DNA of 64,000 bases from Cyclospora cayetanensis. Lineage: Eukaryota; Apicomplexa; Conoidasida; Eucoccidiorida; Eimeriidae. The position numbers were made by a program, and so were the translations under genes. The notes under the pieces are model-generated. The model did not search any database and was not told the DNA's origin. It worked only from the letters and a program-made list of their open reading frames with translations. Of the stretch, positions 35,180 to 46,244 are shown piece after piece; position 1 is the stretch's first letter, and each line of letters opens with the position of its first letter. Location: the NCBI RefSeq assembly GCF_002999335.1, contig NW_020312358.1, positions 186,001-250,000 of the forward strand. Reading direction: 5' to 3'.

Positions 35180-36786
35180 AGTAGAGATAGCTCATTCGAA
35201 AGGCGAATCGGTGTCGCTGCGCTACTGTATTCGCAGGATTATATCATGGATGCTGATAGGGCAGACTTTTTGTTTGATATACCCCAGATGACAGGCACCC
35301 ACTGTGAAAATTCATACGACGATCAACATGCAACCCATGCTACACACAGCATCGTGATGTTTGGACAAGGGTACGCCCCATGCTGTACCTCCCTAGTGAG
35401 TGCTCTTAGAGAAGGGCTAGATGGCTGAAAGGATTCGGGACTTTCAGTTGTCCGACAGCACTTGTGAGTACAGGATGGCTCTGGTATCGTGTGGGCTAGC
35501 GAAACGTGCCAAAAGGTTCTCTATGCTGACTTTGCACTGACCAGCAGAAGTCCTTCCGCTTTTGTGAAAAATCAGTGACCATCCAGAGATGTTCAACGGT
35601 GGAGGTCTGGCGAATGCTGTCCCCGCAGGAGTTTGAGGAACTACTACAGGATAAAGGTAAGCCGCACTCTTAGGAGACACTGGTACACCCGATTCCTAAC
35701 AGGAATCTATTCGAAATTTTCTTGCCTTTTGAATAATTATCAGCCTCAGTGCAGCCTCGAAGAAGGCATTTTAGGGTAGGCTTTGGTTCCCTGGTTTGTG
35801 TGTGCAACGCTCAGCATCTGCAGGCTCAATGCCTACAGATTTGTTTTTGAGCACAGCAAGTGTGAAGCTCACATTTCATACACACAAACTGGTGGGGATG
35901 TTTTGAGCAGTGTGCAGTCCGCGTGGAGGGTGGAACTAGGCCTAGGACTGTGCAGCCATGGACTATCATTTCCCGCTATGAAGGCGACGTTGGGCTTGCG
36001 GAGCCAATGTGCATAGCCATACACATGTACATGTGGTCTTAAACCGGTAAACTTTTGGAACGCACTGGAAGTCACTATACGCAACTGCACTGAGCGCACC
36101 CCAGCGACCGCACGGTTGCCGAAATCCCTTTCGAGGGCCTTGCCTGTAGGTTGTCTGAGCAAAGAAAACAGAGAAAGCTTAATAGTGCTTCCACTTTAGA
36201 TGTTAGCAGCAATAACAACTGGATGGATTCTGCTGAAGACCTTCTGTGAAAGCCCGTTAGTACGAAGTCTGCGCATGCAAGCCCCAGCGGCCGTTGCAAG
36301 GATGCTGCGGTTGAGGTTATCAAACAACACGACATTGTGCCCTTCTTGACTTAAATCTCAGTATTCACGGTGTTTCGTGCATAGAGACGCGGCAGAGTCA
36401 ATACCTCCCGCCTTGCGCTCGGGCAGCAAAGCGCTCTGCAGCTGCAAGGCGAGCAGCAGCAAGAGCCGCTTGAGCGGCTGTTGCCTGTGCTGTGAGTCGT
36501 TGAATTTTGGCGTGTGTGTTCAAAGGCAGCTCTCCTACTCTTTCTCGAGGAGCAGCCACTGCAGCTTTTCTTGCTTCGCCCAGTCAGTTCCTTTTGCGCC
36601 TCTAGCGCAAAGTCTGCGACTAGGCGACCACCGTGAAGAAGAAGAAGGGTGACAGCAGGAGCGAGCCCGCGTGAGAGGCAACAACTGCGGGTGCGCAAGC
36701 GCCGGTAGCTGGAGGAGGAGCTGCAGAAGGTAGGAGCGGCCAGGGCAGCAGCAGCAGACAGTGTGTGTGGCAAGTAACAATCAAGA
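35180..36786. other. Spacer between relic II and ISY1
   Basis: The first 1.1 kb is CAG-poor and matches the repeat blocks. From about 36400 GCA/CAG triplets reappear, marking the return to genic DNA and the 5' flank of ISY1. Minus-strand open frames at 35869-36162 and 36075-36335 are not recognised. No gene is called. Confidence 0.4.
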
Positions 36787-39700
36787 ATGGCGCGCAATGC
36801 AGAGAGGGCGAATGCAGTCCTTAACAAGTGGCTGGCGGTGAAGAATGCCGTTCTCAAGGGTGGCCAGCAGAAGGCTTTGGGGCCGTGTATTCCAGAGGAA
36901 TGCGATGATATCGAGAGGGCCACACAGTGGTACGATGAGGATACTATTGCTGCTTCCGCCTTTGCGCTTCGGTGCATCTGCCGACGCTTCAGTTGCAGGA
37001 CCTTCCTTGTGTACTGCAGCGTCTGGATGTTTCTGTGCTGTGGTTGTGCTTTGAGTGCTGCTGCGCTGCATTCCCCCTTCCGTGAAAGCTGCTGCAGTGT
37101 GACGGGTGGCAATGCAACTCCGCTTATTCCAGCGTACTGGTGCAGTATAGAAGGGATATCAGGCTGTAGGCGGCATGTCTATCAGTCAACGTGGGTGGCT
37201 GTCACTTTGTTTGAATGTTGCTGTATGGACTGCCTGCGCTGCGCACGGCGGTGGCAGCGCCATATTTCCACACGTCGAAGCTGCTGTCAGTTTTGCTGCT
37301 ACAGGCGGAGCCAGCTGGTGCGGGAGATCGGCAGGGGTATTTCTATGATTCAGGATGCCTCTCTGGGTGAACATCGCATCAGGGACTTGAACGATGAGAT
37401 CAACAAGAAGCTCAGAGTGAAGCGACGCTGGGAATATCGTATCAAAGAAGTACGTGGAGTAATTGTGCCGCTAGGTTGTTGCTGCTTCTGCCTTGACGAC
37501 TGTTGAGCTTAGTGTGTGTGTGTGTGTGTGTGTTTGTGTGCTCCCGTTGCCCCTGACTGTCTTCGCTGCTTGCTTGAGCCTCTGCTGCTTGCTGGAACCT
37601 TTGCTGCTTGCACGAGCGAGGAGGAGCACTAGGGTTGCTGGGGCCGTCCTTTAGCCGTCTTGCTAGTCACGTTGCTTTTGCGTAAATTGATTGACTCTGT
37701 ATTACACGGCTTCGTGCCCTTTAGTGGCGCTGCCAGCAAGGGAAGCGCAGAAAGGCGTCTCGATGCTGTTGTCACCAGGGCTATGCGGTCGAACTTGCGG
37801 GTCGTATTCTTCCGCGCTTGTGCTGCAGCTTGGAGGTGCAGATTACTCAACGGCTTCGGACGCGTTGTCTCTCAGCGGGGTTGCGGCTGCTGGAGGCGAT
37901 TATTATTACTTTGGAGCAGCAAAGGAACTTCCCGTAAGCGCCTGCTCTGCGATCCCCAAGATGTCTGTGCTGGATGCGGTCCGGCTACTGCCTCCTCTCT
38001 TGTTGAGCCTTTGGGGTGCAGCTGCAGCGTGCGTGGGGTCGCTTTGCTGCAGAGGGTTCTGCTGTGTGTCGGTGGCGGGGGGGAATCGGTTTGCCGCAGC
38101 GCGTGCAGAGGGGGGAGGGGTTGCGCTGTCTGCTGTCAGATGTGCAGGTTTGCTTCACCTGTCGATAGTGTGGGTACTGGTGCCTCTGGTGCTACTGCGT
38201 CTTGTCTGCTGCTCAGGGCGTGCGGGAACTGTTTGCTGCAAAGGCTGAGGAAGTAAACGAGCCCAGGAAGACTCGTGCACAGCTCTTGAGGCGGATAACT
38301 CCGGATTACTTTGGTTGGAGAGACGAAGTCCGTAACATCCCGACCATTGAGGAGACATTCGGCACGTAAACCAGGAGCGTGGTATTAGTGGAAGTAGTTC
38401 ACAGAACTTCAGAGGGTTCTCAAAGGGGGTGAGGGTCTTGTGGGCTATTTGGCATGTGGGGGGCGCTTGCAAGGTTTTTTAGAGGCGAGAAAGCGCCTGT
38501 AGGCACCGTAAATCACAACGAGAGGGGTTGAAGTCGGTTTCACAGGGAATGAATAGAGTCACCTGGGGAACACACACGTCTGGGGCACTAAAAGGCCGTT
38601 GAGAGCTGTTAGGAGATAGCAAGTTTGAGAGGGGCTGTATCCGTCAGAGAGTCAGCGTCGGCGTGGCCCACCCGAGACGCATAGTCTTTGAGCTTTTGGG
38701 GTCGTTGTCTAGAGTGCATCAGTCCGCGTTCGCTGTTTCTTTCGCTGAGGCTTTGTCAGAAGGGAAGACAGGGAATGCGCGCCACAGAGGGGCAGAGTCG
38801 TGCGAGGGGCCTTCACGTATAGGTCACTTATGAATAGGGCTGTCTTTGCCTATCGCTGTTTCGGTTCTTTTTGATCACTCACTGCCTCTTGTTATGAGCA
38901 TGGATTGATGCCTATTTCTGGAGCCACCTGCAGAGCAAAGCGGTGTTAGTGTTGTCGTGCTGACCTTTTGTTGTTAATGCCAGGTTCTAGGGGTATCAGT
39001 TGACCCTGTGGGTGTTAGGGGGCTTTGGAGGAGCTTTGTAGATCGGAGATGTTTGCAGGCCTTGAGCATGTATTCTGTTTCTACCGACCTGCACAGTGCA
39101 AGCGCAGGGCATGCGGTTGTAATGCGTGGGCTCTGTCTATGCTTACTTTCCCGGGGAGGAGGGCGTGGCTACCTCTGGATCTGGGTTTTGGAGTGTATAT
39201 CAAGGTGGACTCGTTGCGACAGCGCCACCAACGCGTTTGCATGTGCAGCCCTTTGTCTGCATTGTGCACTTGCTGAAGGAGAATGAAGACTTGCTACTTG
39301 CCGAGCAGCAGCAGGAGCAGTTATGGCATCAGGAACAGCAAGAGGAATTGAAACAGCAACAGGAATTGCTAGAACGCGTCGGGGCAGCATCAGCAGCAGA
39401 TGTTGCTGTAGGAATTGCCGCCGCAGCTGAGAGGGAAAGGACAACGGCTAAGCATAAAAAAGACGACCAGGTAGAAACCAGAACGTTTGCAGTGGCCATG
39501 TGCTGCTCTGCATGCGGCGCTCCCATCAGCCTATCCCAGAGGCTCCCTCTAAGGTGCTTGTTGCCAAAATTAAAGAGTTGTTACTCTTCCTGTTACAACC
39601 GTGCCATCAAGTGTGCACTGTCCGTGTGCATGCGCGTCTGTGTCACAGCAGGACAACAACAGCAGCTCCAGCAAAAAGTTTCGGGTTTATGTAGACCTTC

Positions 39701-40089
39701 CAACGGACGCAGAGATCGCGCGTTTGCTACTGGAGAAGAAAAAACAGCTCATTGTGCAAAAGTACGCGAGTGTACAGGCTCAACAGGAAGAACAGGTGAG
39801 AAGGCTGGGGATCCTTGGTTTGTAGCCTGCCGCTGCCTGCGTGTGCGCCCGTCTAGAGTTCCTTCCCCTCCTTTCTTTAATGGCGTAATTCTCCTTTGTT
39901 CTAATAAAAAGGGTTTGAAGAGGCACCACCAGGACGTTTTTGAATGGCAACTGCGGGTCGGAGGCTGCGATGCGTGTGGTGGCGGGTGCCATGGAGTTCA
40001 GTGGTACCTTGTACTGAAGTCGGCAGTACTGTGGTTTTTGTATGATCCATTCTCAGGAAACCCGCCGACTCGTCGCTCCGCCTGATTAA
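36787..40089 (+). CDS. ISY1: Pre-mRNA-splicing factor ISY1
   Basis: ISY1 is a component of the catalytic spliceosome (NineTeen-complex associated). Seven exons join in frame: 36787-36929, 37305-37449, 37829-37933, 38217-38327, 39279-39470, 39649-39795 and 40057-40089 (876 nt, 291 residues, near the 285 of human ISY1). The start MARNAERA is the family hallmark. It is followed by LGEHRIRDLNDEINKKLR, YYYFGAAKELPGVRELF, PRKTRAQLLRRITPDYFGW, DLPTDAEIARLLLEKKKQL, VQKYASVQAQQEE and the terminal ETRRL. The exon 4 donor is the one doubtful point. Using GAA|GTCCGT at 38327 gives the family length. Reading on adds VRNIPTIEETFG before a TAA at 38367-38369 and needs an undetected exon. Exon 5 is Gln/Glu-rich from CAG repeats. 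The gene lies between two inverted chromovirus relics. Confidence 0.95.
37512..37532. repeat. TG dinucleotide microsatellite in ISY1 intron 2
   Basis: A pure GT/TG run of about 20 bases lies in the intron between 37449 and 37829. Confidence 0.85.
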
Positions 40090-40337
40090 TGAACGATCGG
40101 GTCCTTTGGGGTTTCAGGGGCTATCCCAGATCGTGCGGTAGCCCATGTGCCAATCTCAAGTCATTCTCGTAACTCTTTGTATAAGGTCTTCGCAGGGAGA
40201 CGGTTACCTCCGTATTCAATACTTACCCAATATGAAGTCATTGAGTGTGTCCAGTCTTTAAAGTAGCCCTACCCGCCCCTACTCGCACTCTTTATAGTTC
40301 CCGACGCGAGGAAAGAGGACAACTAGAGCTCCTTTCG

Positions 40338-41640
40338 GCGCACCCTCCCAGCAGGCCGAGCATTCACAACTAGTCGCACATAGCATTTAGCGCACGGGGA
40401 AAACATATCTGGGAGCGCCTGCGCATAAGGCTCAGTGTAGAGAGCCTCTGATCAATAATAGCGCATAACTTCTGAAGCAATACTTATAGCTGGGGGCAGC
40501 AAATTCAGACAGAGCATGCACAAGGGAGGGACAAATTACAAGGAACGCGAGGAATCCAGCCCATGGCGATTAATATTGCTAATCAAAAAGCCGCAAATTC
40601 GTTTTTGACGCAAGTAACGAAACTTGCAACTGCTTCTCCGTGAAATTTTACAGCTGGTGCCCTCCACTGCCATGTCACGAGAAATCCTCCTCTAGAGTAC
40701 CCTCACCGCTCAGCAGTCCTAGAATCTGGAACATCTGTGGATCCTGTCGATCGGCCGCCCCCATACGGGTAGCATGCCTGCGCAGCAAAGTCCACGAATG
40801 ATTTAGGGAGCTTGATGCCTCTTTAAAAAGCCCACATGTATTGTTCCATGGCGTCCTTAAGTCTGTGGAAAATCGATCGAGTACGGAGAGCACTGATTCT
40901 TCAAAACTGTAAATGATCCTAGCCACCTTGCGGCAGCCTTCTTTGTCTGTTTACTATTTGTGCACCACATAAACCTGCCCACTAACGAGAAACAATCTCC
41001 AGCCCCAAACTAACATCCGGCCACCGCTTTTCATGGTTCCCTGATTGTCTCTCGTGAGCTTTGCACATACATTCGCGTGCACCAGCCAGCTTTTCTCTCA
41101 ATTCCTTCTCTGGTACCGATAGCTGCTTACCTCGGACCATCAGGTCGAGACCTTGATTGATTGGAAGCTTCTCGGTGAGGATTGGAGTTGCGGGAGAGCA
41201 CCGAGCTGGCAAGTCTGCTGTCGTTATAGAAGCCCACTCAGCTCAGGAAGGAACATCAAGCTAACCAACTGGGCCTTTGGAAGCACAGAGTGGCAAATAT
41301 ATTGCAAGGCCGCATTAGGTATGATAGGTCGGTTTAGCGGCCTCAGGGTGGTTCGTAGTGGCTACGCTGTGGTGGCTGTGTATTGGGGTCATAGAAGCAA
41401 GCCAGAACGCACTAAGAAGCCTCCTATTCCCGTGCGAACTGATGCATCCGAAGAAGCTATGAAGCTTCTCGGCGCAATTTTTGAATAATTGGGCGAATTT
41501 GTGAGCTGGGATAGAGCTGTAGCAAGCGATAGAATGGGCATATGTGTAACGCGAATGCCGTTATTGCTCGAAAAAAAATGATGTATTTTGGGAAAGGGGC
41601 ACTGCGGAGTGAAGCTAGGATATAGAGGCGATACATTCCC
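40338..41640 (-). mobile_element. Chromovirus relic III, 3' end, inverted copy of relic II
   Basis: On the minus strand, 41545 to about 40560 is a close copy of 34195-35180. It includes the integrase end, GPY region and chromodomain (GLLSGEGTLEED, with LVTWQWRAP in the shifted frame). A further match, 41570-41625 with 33890-33950, shows that about 230 bp of integrase core is deleted here. A minus-oriented LTR-like motif at 40397-40338 sits beyond the chromodomain, where a 3' LTR is expected. RT and gag are absent. The copy has a CAG where relic II has a TAG after GAADRQDPQMF. It therefore keeps the integrase-to-chromodomain frame slightly further open. Confidence 0.82.
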
Positions 41641-43918
41641 TGTTTTGCTTTAGGCTATATCAGGCCGTCTCGTTATTAAGGGCTGCCTAGGCTGCATTGA
41701 TTACGGGAGGTTCCTGCTTGTTTTCTCTAGATTGTCCTAGACTGTTGGCTAGAGCTGGTTAAACCCGCTATCCATAGATTCTGAATCTCTATTTGCCCCT
41801 TGCCCTATAGCCAAACACGCACGATGTGCGCTCATAATCTTTTAAAACCTCGATTGGTTGATCATTTGTGAAAGCCCCAATGATTGGCTCCTAGATTATC
41901 CTGCGACCAGCTGACGAGAAACTTCGGGTAGACAGAGCTAAACCACAGCTATAGTGGCTGTTCGTCTAGTTTGCAATTGTTTTGTTTATAGCAAGCTATT
42001 GATAGATTTTTCTACTTGCTATTACTCAATTTTATCAAAGCTTGCTTTTGAGTTGATCTCGGAAAATATCGATCGGCTGGGGAGTGTATAAAAGCTTTAC
42101 CAGTAGTAATCCCTGCACGCAGACAACCTCCTCTGCATAAGTAGAGCCACCATTTAAGTCCTTCTACCTTTAATAAATATGAAGCAAAAAGCATTTATTC
42201 TCTTTCAGCTGCAGGGTAAAAAGCAAGGCACATCTCCAACGGGCAAGTGCAAGCTGCCAGTGTTGCCCATTCTGACGGCCGTCGTATTTTTTTGTTGACC
42301 TAGCCATATCGACGCGTCCACGACCATTTTATGGGTTACGAGCATGGCCATTTACCAGCTGTGGAGCTAATGTGCTTACATCAGCTTGCGTGCCGGCCTC
42401 TGCTTCCCCAATAGGTGTTGGGCCACCGCCTACTCCCACTACCACAGGGTTTTCTTTTCAGGCTGCTGCCAAATACCATCAAGTAATCAGGATACTAAAT
42501 AGCTTAATCCAGCTCGGAAAAATGTTTTACCGAAAGCTGAGATCTCTTTGCACTTAAAGCCATTAGATGGGAGGGGAATAGCTGCATGGAACCACGCAGT
42601 GCTACCAACTGTACTACAAGGTCTCTGTAAGAAGTCAGCTTACCTCCAGATTCAATGCGTGTTCAATAGAAAGTTGTTGAGAATGGCCCCAATTAAACTC
42701 ATCGTTCCCCTGCCAGCGTCGGGAGAGAGCCAGCTAGGGCTCGCGTAGCTGCACCCTCTATGCTCTCCAACCAAGCACTGACAGATTGTTGCACATAGCA
42801 TGTCGCGCATATGCGCGGAACAGTGCCTCCTCTTGTATCGAACAATTAGTACTGTGCAATATATAAGGTATATCGACAGACTAACCAATTGGGTAATTGC
42901 TCACTACCTCAGTTAAATGTGACGTGTAGTAGCAAGTGTGTACGTCTAAGTAAGCCCAGAATACTAATAGGGACACGCTTAGCCCGTAGATGGTACATTA
43001 GTGGCTTCAGAAGCGCCAAGGATAGCAGCCAGCAGAAGACAAAAATGTGAGCGTACTGCCAGCAGCAGTGCTAACAATCAGAAGTGAAGGACGCCACACA
43101 CGGTGGAGGCAAACCGTCCCACAGGGAACGCCATGCCCTACAGGCTAAGCAAGCATATAAATCGCCCTTCACAGACTCTATGATGGGGGGTCAAGCACAG
43201 AGGAGAAAGGTGTTATCCTTTTTTTTAGAAATCGCCGCGTACTTTGAAGGGGCAGTCGTATTGCCGTCCAGTAGGGTAGTGAGCTAAGCAGCACATCAAA
43301 TTACTCCTCGCAGTGTGTCAACTCGGCTGCTTTTACAGAGGAGCTGGACTGTCGAACTGAGTTGGGGCCCAAAACGGGTATAAATACCGAGAGCGGTGCG
43401 TATAGCAGAATGCGGAGCACTGCTACCGAAAAGGGTCGGCTGGAAGCTCTGGAGCTGATGGGTGCTATTTGCAACAGACAAAAGCGATGCAAATTGAGCC
43501 TGTCTGATGGCAGAAAGATGAGTTGCTAGACAGCGGCCTTGGCTACGAGGGGGCCCTTGCCCAGCGGACGGCGTTCTGGTACGCGGGTCGTCGGTGCATC
43601 TTAGGCAAGAGCATGCGCAGAGCTTTTCGGGGTGTTTCTGTGTTTCGAAGGGTCAGAGGGGACTAAAATCGGATGATTCTATTTCAGAACTGGGCATTAA
43701 AGTAAGTCCATGGATTTTAAAAAGCTGCAAGGGCCGGCAACGACGGCCGCGTCTGCCTGATCTTCCACAGGCGAGCTCGGATGGACGGCTACGGGCAGTA
43801 ACCGCTGTGTTTTGCCTTGGGCTCTGGGGTTTTGGCTTATTTACTCGAATATCCCCATAGAAAGAGATTTAAGACAGCAGCAGTGGTAAGAGTGCAGTGG
43901 AGGGTGTGCTTGCGGACA
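41640..43918. repeat. Decayed repeat DNA and 5' flank of YKT6
   Basis: No gene is recognised. An LTR-like motif in minus orientation is at 42739-42812, and the stretch 42640-42700 resembles 3365-3420, which also precedes an LTR-like motif. CAG triplets return after about 43000. The last part is the YKT6 upstream region, and no promoter motif can be named. Confidence 0.45.
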
Positions 43919-46244
43919 ATGAGCAGCGGGAGTGGCAGCGTATCTGGCGGCGGGAGGGGAGTACCAGCTGAAGGTGGCAAAATTGCACTGTACTCCCTCC
44001 TTGTTTTCAAGTGGCACAGCGAGCGCCCATTGCTCCTCTCCGCCGCCGTCGATGTATCATCCTTCCCCTTCTTCCACAGGTCCACCATGAAGGAGCACAT
44101 CATCTTCCACTCCAGGTACCTCTCGCACGCACTGTATCAAGGCCTATAACCGTCGCTTCCCTTCCCCATCCAGCATATGAGGGCTATATACACGCGTTAG
44201 GGGGCGCGAGCGCTGCATCCGTGCAGTGGCCCATGAGCCGCTCGCCGCTCCCACTGCCTCTCTTCAAACCCTCTCCCGTCTTTACCCCCATGTCTCCTCC
44301 AGAGTGGCCAGCAAAGATACGTATTCGGGGACTCTGCAAGAACGAATGTATCTTCTCCACTGCACGCCCTGATACCACAGGGGTCTCGGCGCTTGCGCGT
44401 ATCCCATCTGCCTGCCCATCATTCACTTGTGTACCTCTGCAATGCAGACTCATCGCCGCGAGAACCCCGCTTGGACGGCGGCAAGTCGTGGAGTTCGAAA
44501 ACAAAATTGGCCACTGCCACGTTTACTGCCACCCTAGTGGACTGGCCATCACGGCTCTCTCTTCGGTCAGCTATCCCATGCGCGTCGCTTTCGGGCTAAT
44601 CAATGAGGCCCTCAGGCTCTTTCAAGAGGTGTGCATGCTGTTTCCGCCGGAGAGACATGCCTTTCGGCCCTGTTGTTCACTGCTATCAAGCCTCCTTTCC
44701 AACTATCTGTGTCTAAATATCCCTTCGTGCACCCGTCTACTGCACATATATATATATATGTACTCGCGCGCTTCCCCCCCTTCCCCCCATCAGTCTCGTG
44801 TGTTTCGCTTGCAGCTTTGCTGATTGATCTTCTCTGTGCGGGTTCCTGCGCCCGGTCCTCCTTACAGAATGAAGGAGCAGGGTAGACGCTGATGGGGGAT
44901 GGTGGATTTTTTCTGCCAATTTTTGAGTGCCCCTCATCAGCTGCTGCCTCTCCTATGCCTCCTTGCATGCTGCCATTAGCCCTCCGATGCCCATTAAGGC
45001 CTCGCTGAAGTGCTGCTGCCTCCTGTAACTTTGTGCTCGAAGTCTGCTGCCGTATCTCGTTGCCCCCTTGACGGCGTCTTTCTGGTTCGTCCATTTCCTG
45101 ACCGCTCAAGGGCTGCAGCTAGCAGCTTTTCTACTGTATCTCTTCTCATCTGCCTACTTCCATGAAGCTGATATTCCTGCTCCACCGCCTTCTGCCTTTT
45201 GATGCGATTCTCGACAGAAATGTGCAGGGCAGTGGGAGGGCCTCACAGAAGACGCCCCAGGAGCCAATATGCTACCTGAGGGTGCAGATATGCTGAAGAA
45301 GTATCAAAATCCATTGGAAGCAGACAAGCTTTTAAAGGTTCAGCGGGAACTTGATGAAGTAGGACACATGAACAGCCCACTTTCGCGCTTCCCTCAATTC
45401 TGGCCTTCCGCCATTGCGTGGTGGATTTGTGCCTCATGATGATTCTTTGTCTGTCGCCCATGGCTCTTGCGTTGCCTCTCTCTGTGCTCGTCTCCGGCAG
45501 TTGCTAGTGAGCAGGGGCTCTAGCTTTGTTTCTGGGGAGGTGATGATAGTGTTGAGTCATAAATTAGCTCTGCGGTTGGTTCTTGCCCCCCAGCGTTGCG
45601 TGCTGCTGATGCCTCTTTTTCGGCAGACTCCTCGGCTGTGGATTGTATTCGTACCTTTGTTCTACCCCGCTTTTATTCAGTGCTTGTTCGTGCCAAGAGC
45701 CCTTTACCTGCCTTTCTCTGGTGCTGTTACTGCCGCTCCTCCTCCTTGCTCCCCTTCTCCCTCCCCCCCCCCACCGCTTCCTCGCGGTTTTCATGTGGAA
45801 AATGGCGTTGCTTTAGAGCGCGCGGCCTGCTTTACATTCCCTCCCAGCTCCCCTATTTTCTCTTTGCGACTCTACTTCCACCTTTTGTATATAAGGTGCC
45901 TTTTGCCCTTCTTGCGAAGACTATGGTGTGTGAATGCTCTCATTTGTATTCCTTGAGCATGGGCCTCGATCTTTCGACGGTTTATTATACACATTAAAAC
46001 TGGCTTGAGAAAATTTTGGCTACGCATGGATTCCTATGTTGTCTACATGTAAGTACCTAGCCAGAAGGTTCTCTGCCTTGCTCTTCAGGTCAAAGACGTT
46101 ATGCTCAAAAATATAGACGAACTGTTGCAGCGGGGCGAAAAACTGGATGACTTGATGCAGCGCAGTGAGGACCTCTCGAATACCTCCTACCAGTTTTATC
46201 GGCAGGCTAAAAAGACAAACAGCTGCTGCAGCAGTCTGTATTAA
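43919..46244 (+). CDS. YKT6: R-SNARE YKT6
   Basis: YKT6 is a longin-type R-SNARE that cycles between cytosol and membranes and drives fusion in ER-Golgi and later trafficking. Four exons join in frame: 43919-44115, 44448-44628, 45233-45358 and 46089-46244 (660 nt, 219 residues; human 198). A 20-residue Gly/Ser leader precedes the longin domain (KIALYSLLVF, AAVDVSSFPFFHRSTMKEHI, GHCHVYCHPSGLAI, YPMRVAFGLINEALRLF). The linker carries KKYQNPLEADKLLKVQRELDE. The SNARE motif follows with VKDVMLKNIDELLQRGEKLD, then DLMQRSEDLS and the terminal KKTNSCC. Exon 3 is taken to start after the second AG (GGGCAG|TGG) because the first gives the wrong frame. The model ends CCSSLY, not a CC-plus-CAAX end; see the findings. 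Identity is secure. Confidence 0.96.

Larger units (their letters stand above)
30560..35180 (+). mobile_element. Chromovirus-type Ty3/gypsy relic II, with LTR-like 5' end and chromodomain
   Basis: This is the most complete retroelement relic in the window. A plus-oriented LTR-like motif lies at about 30621-30695. A gag-like region at about 31090-31580 resembles the 53340-53640 segment of relic IV. RT fragments are at 32695-32760 (GYPPHRIELIPES) and 32858-32925 (PVLLVLKKDGTWRVCV). RNase H is at about 33435-33700, ending VSDALSRGP. The integrase core is open at 34105-34420 (LSICAHSIACYSSIPAHKF, then HGNRRLLSAFW). The integrase end and GPY region lie at 34500-35010. At 35020-35130 comes the chromodomain (ILGMLSGEGTLEE, then FLVKWRW one frame over). 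Stops and frameshifts occur throughout. The catalytic acidic residues of the integrase core are not all in place. No clear 3' LTR was found. Confidence 0.82.

Noticed and set aside
36351..37112. A 253-codon minus-strand frame across the ISY1 start.
   Set aside because: It is antisense to ISY1 exon 1 and intron 1 and is rich in Ser/Cys/Leu from CAG repeats on the other strand.
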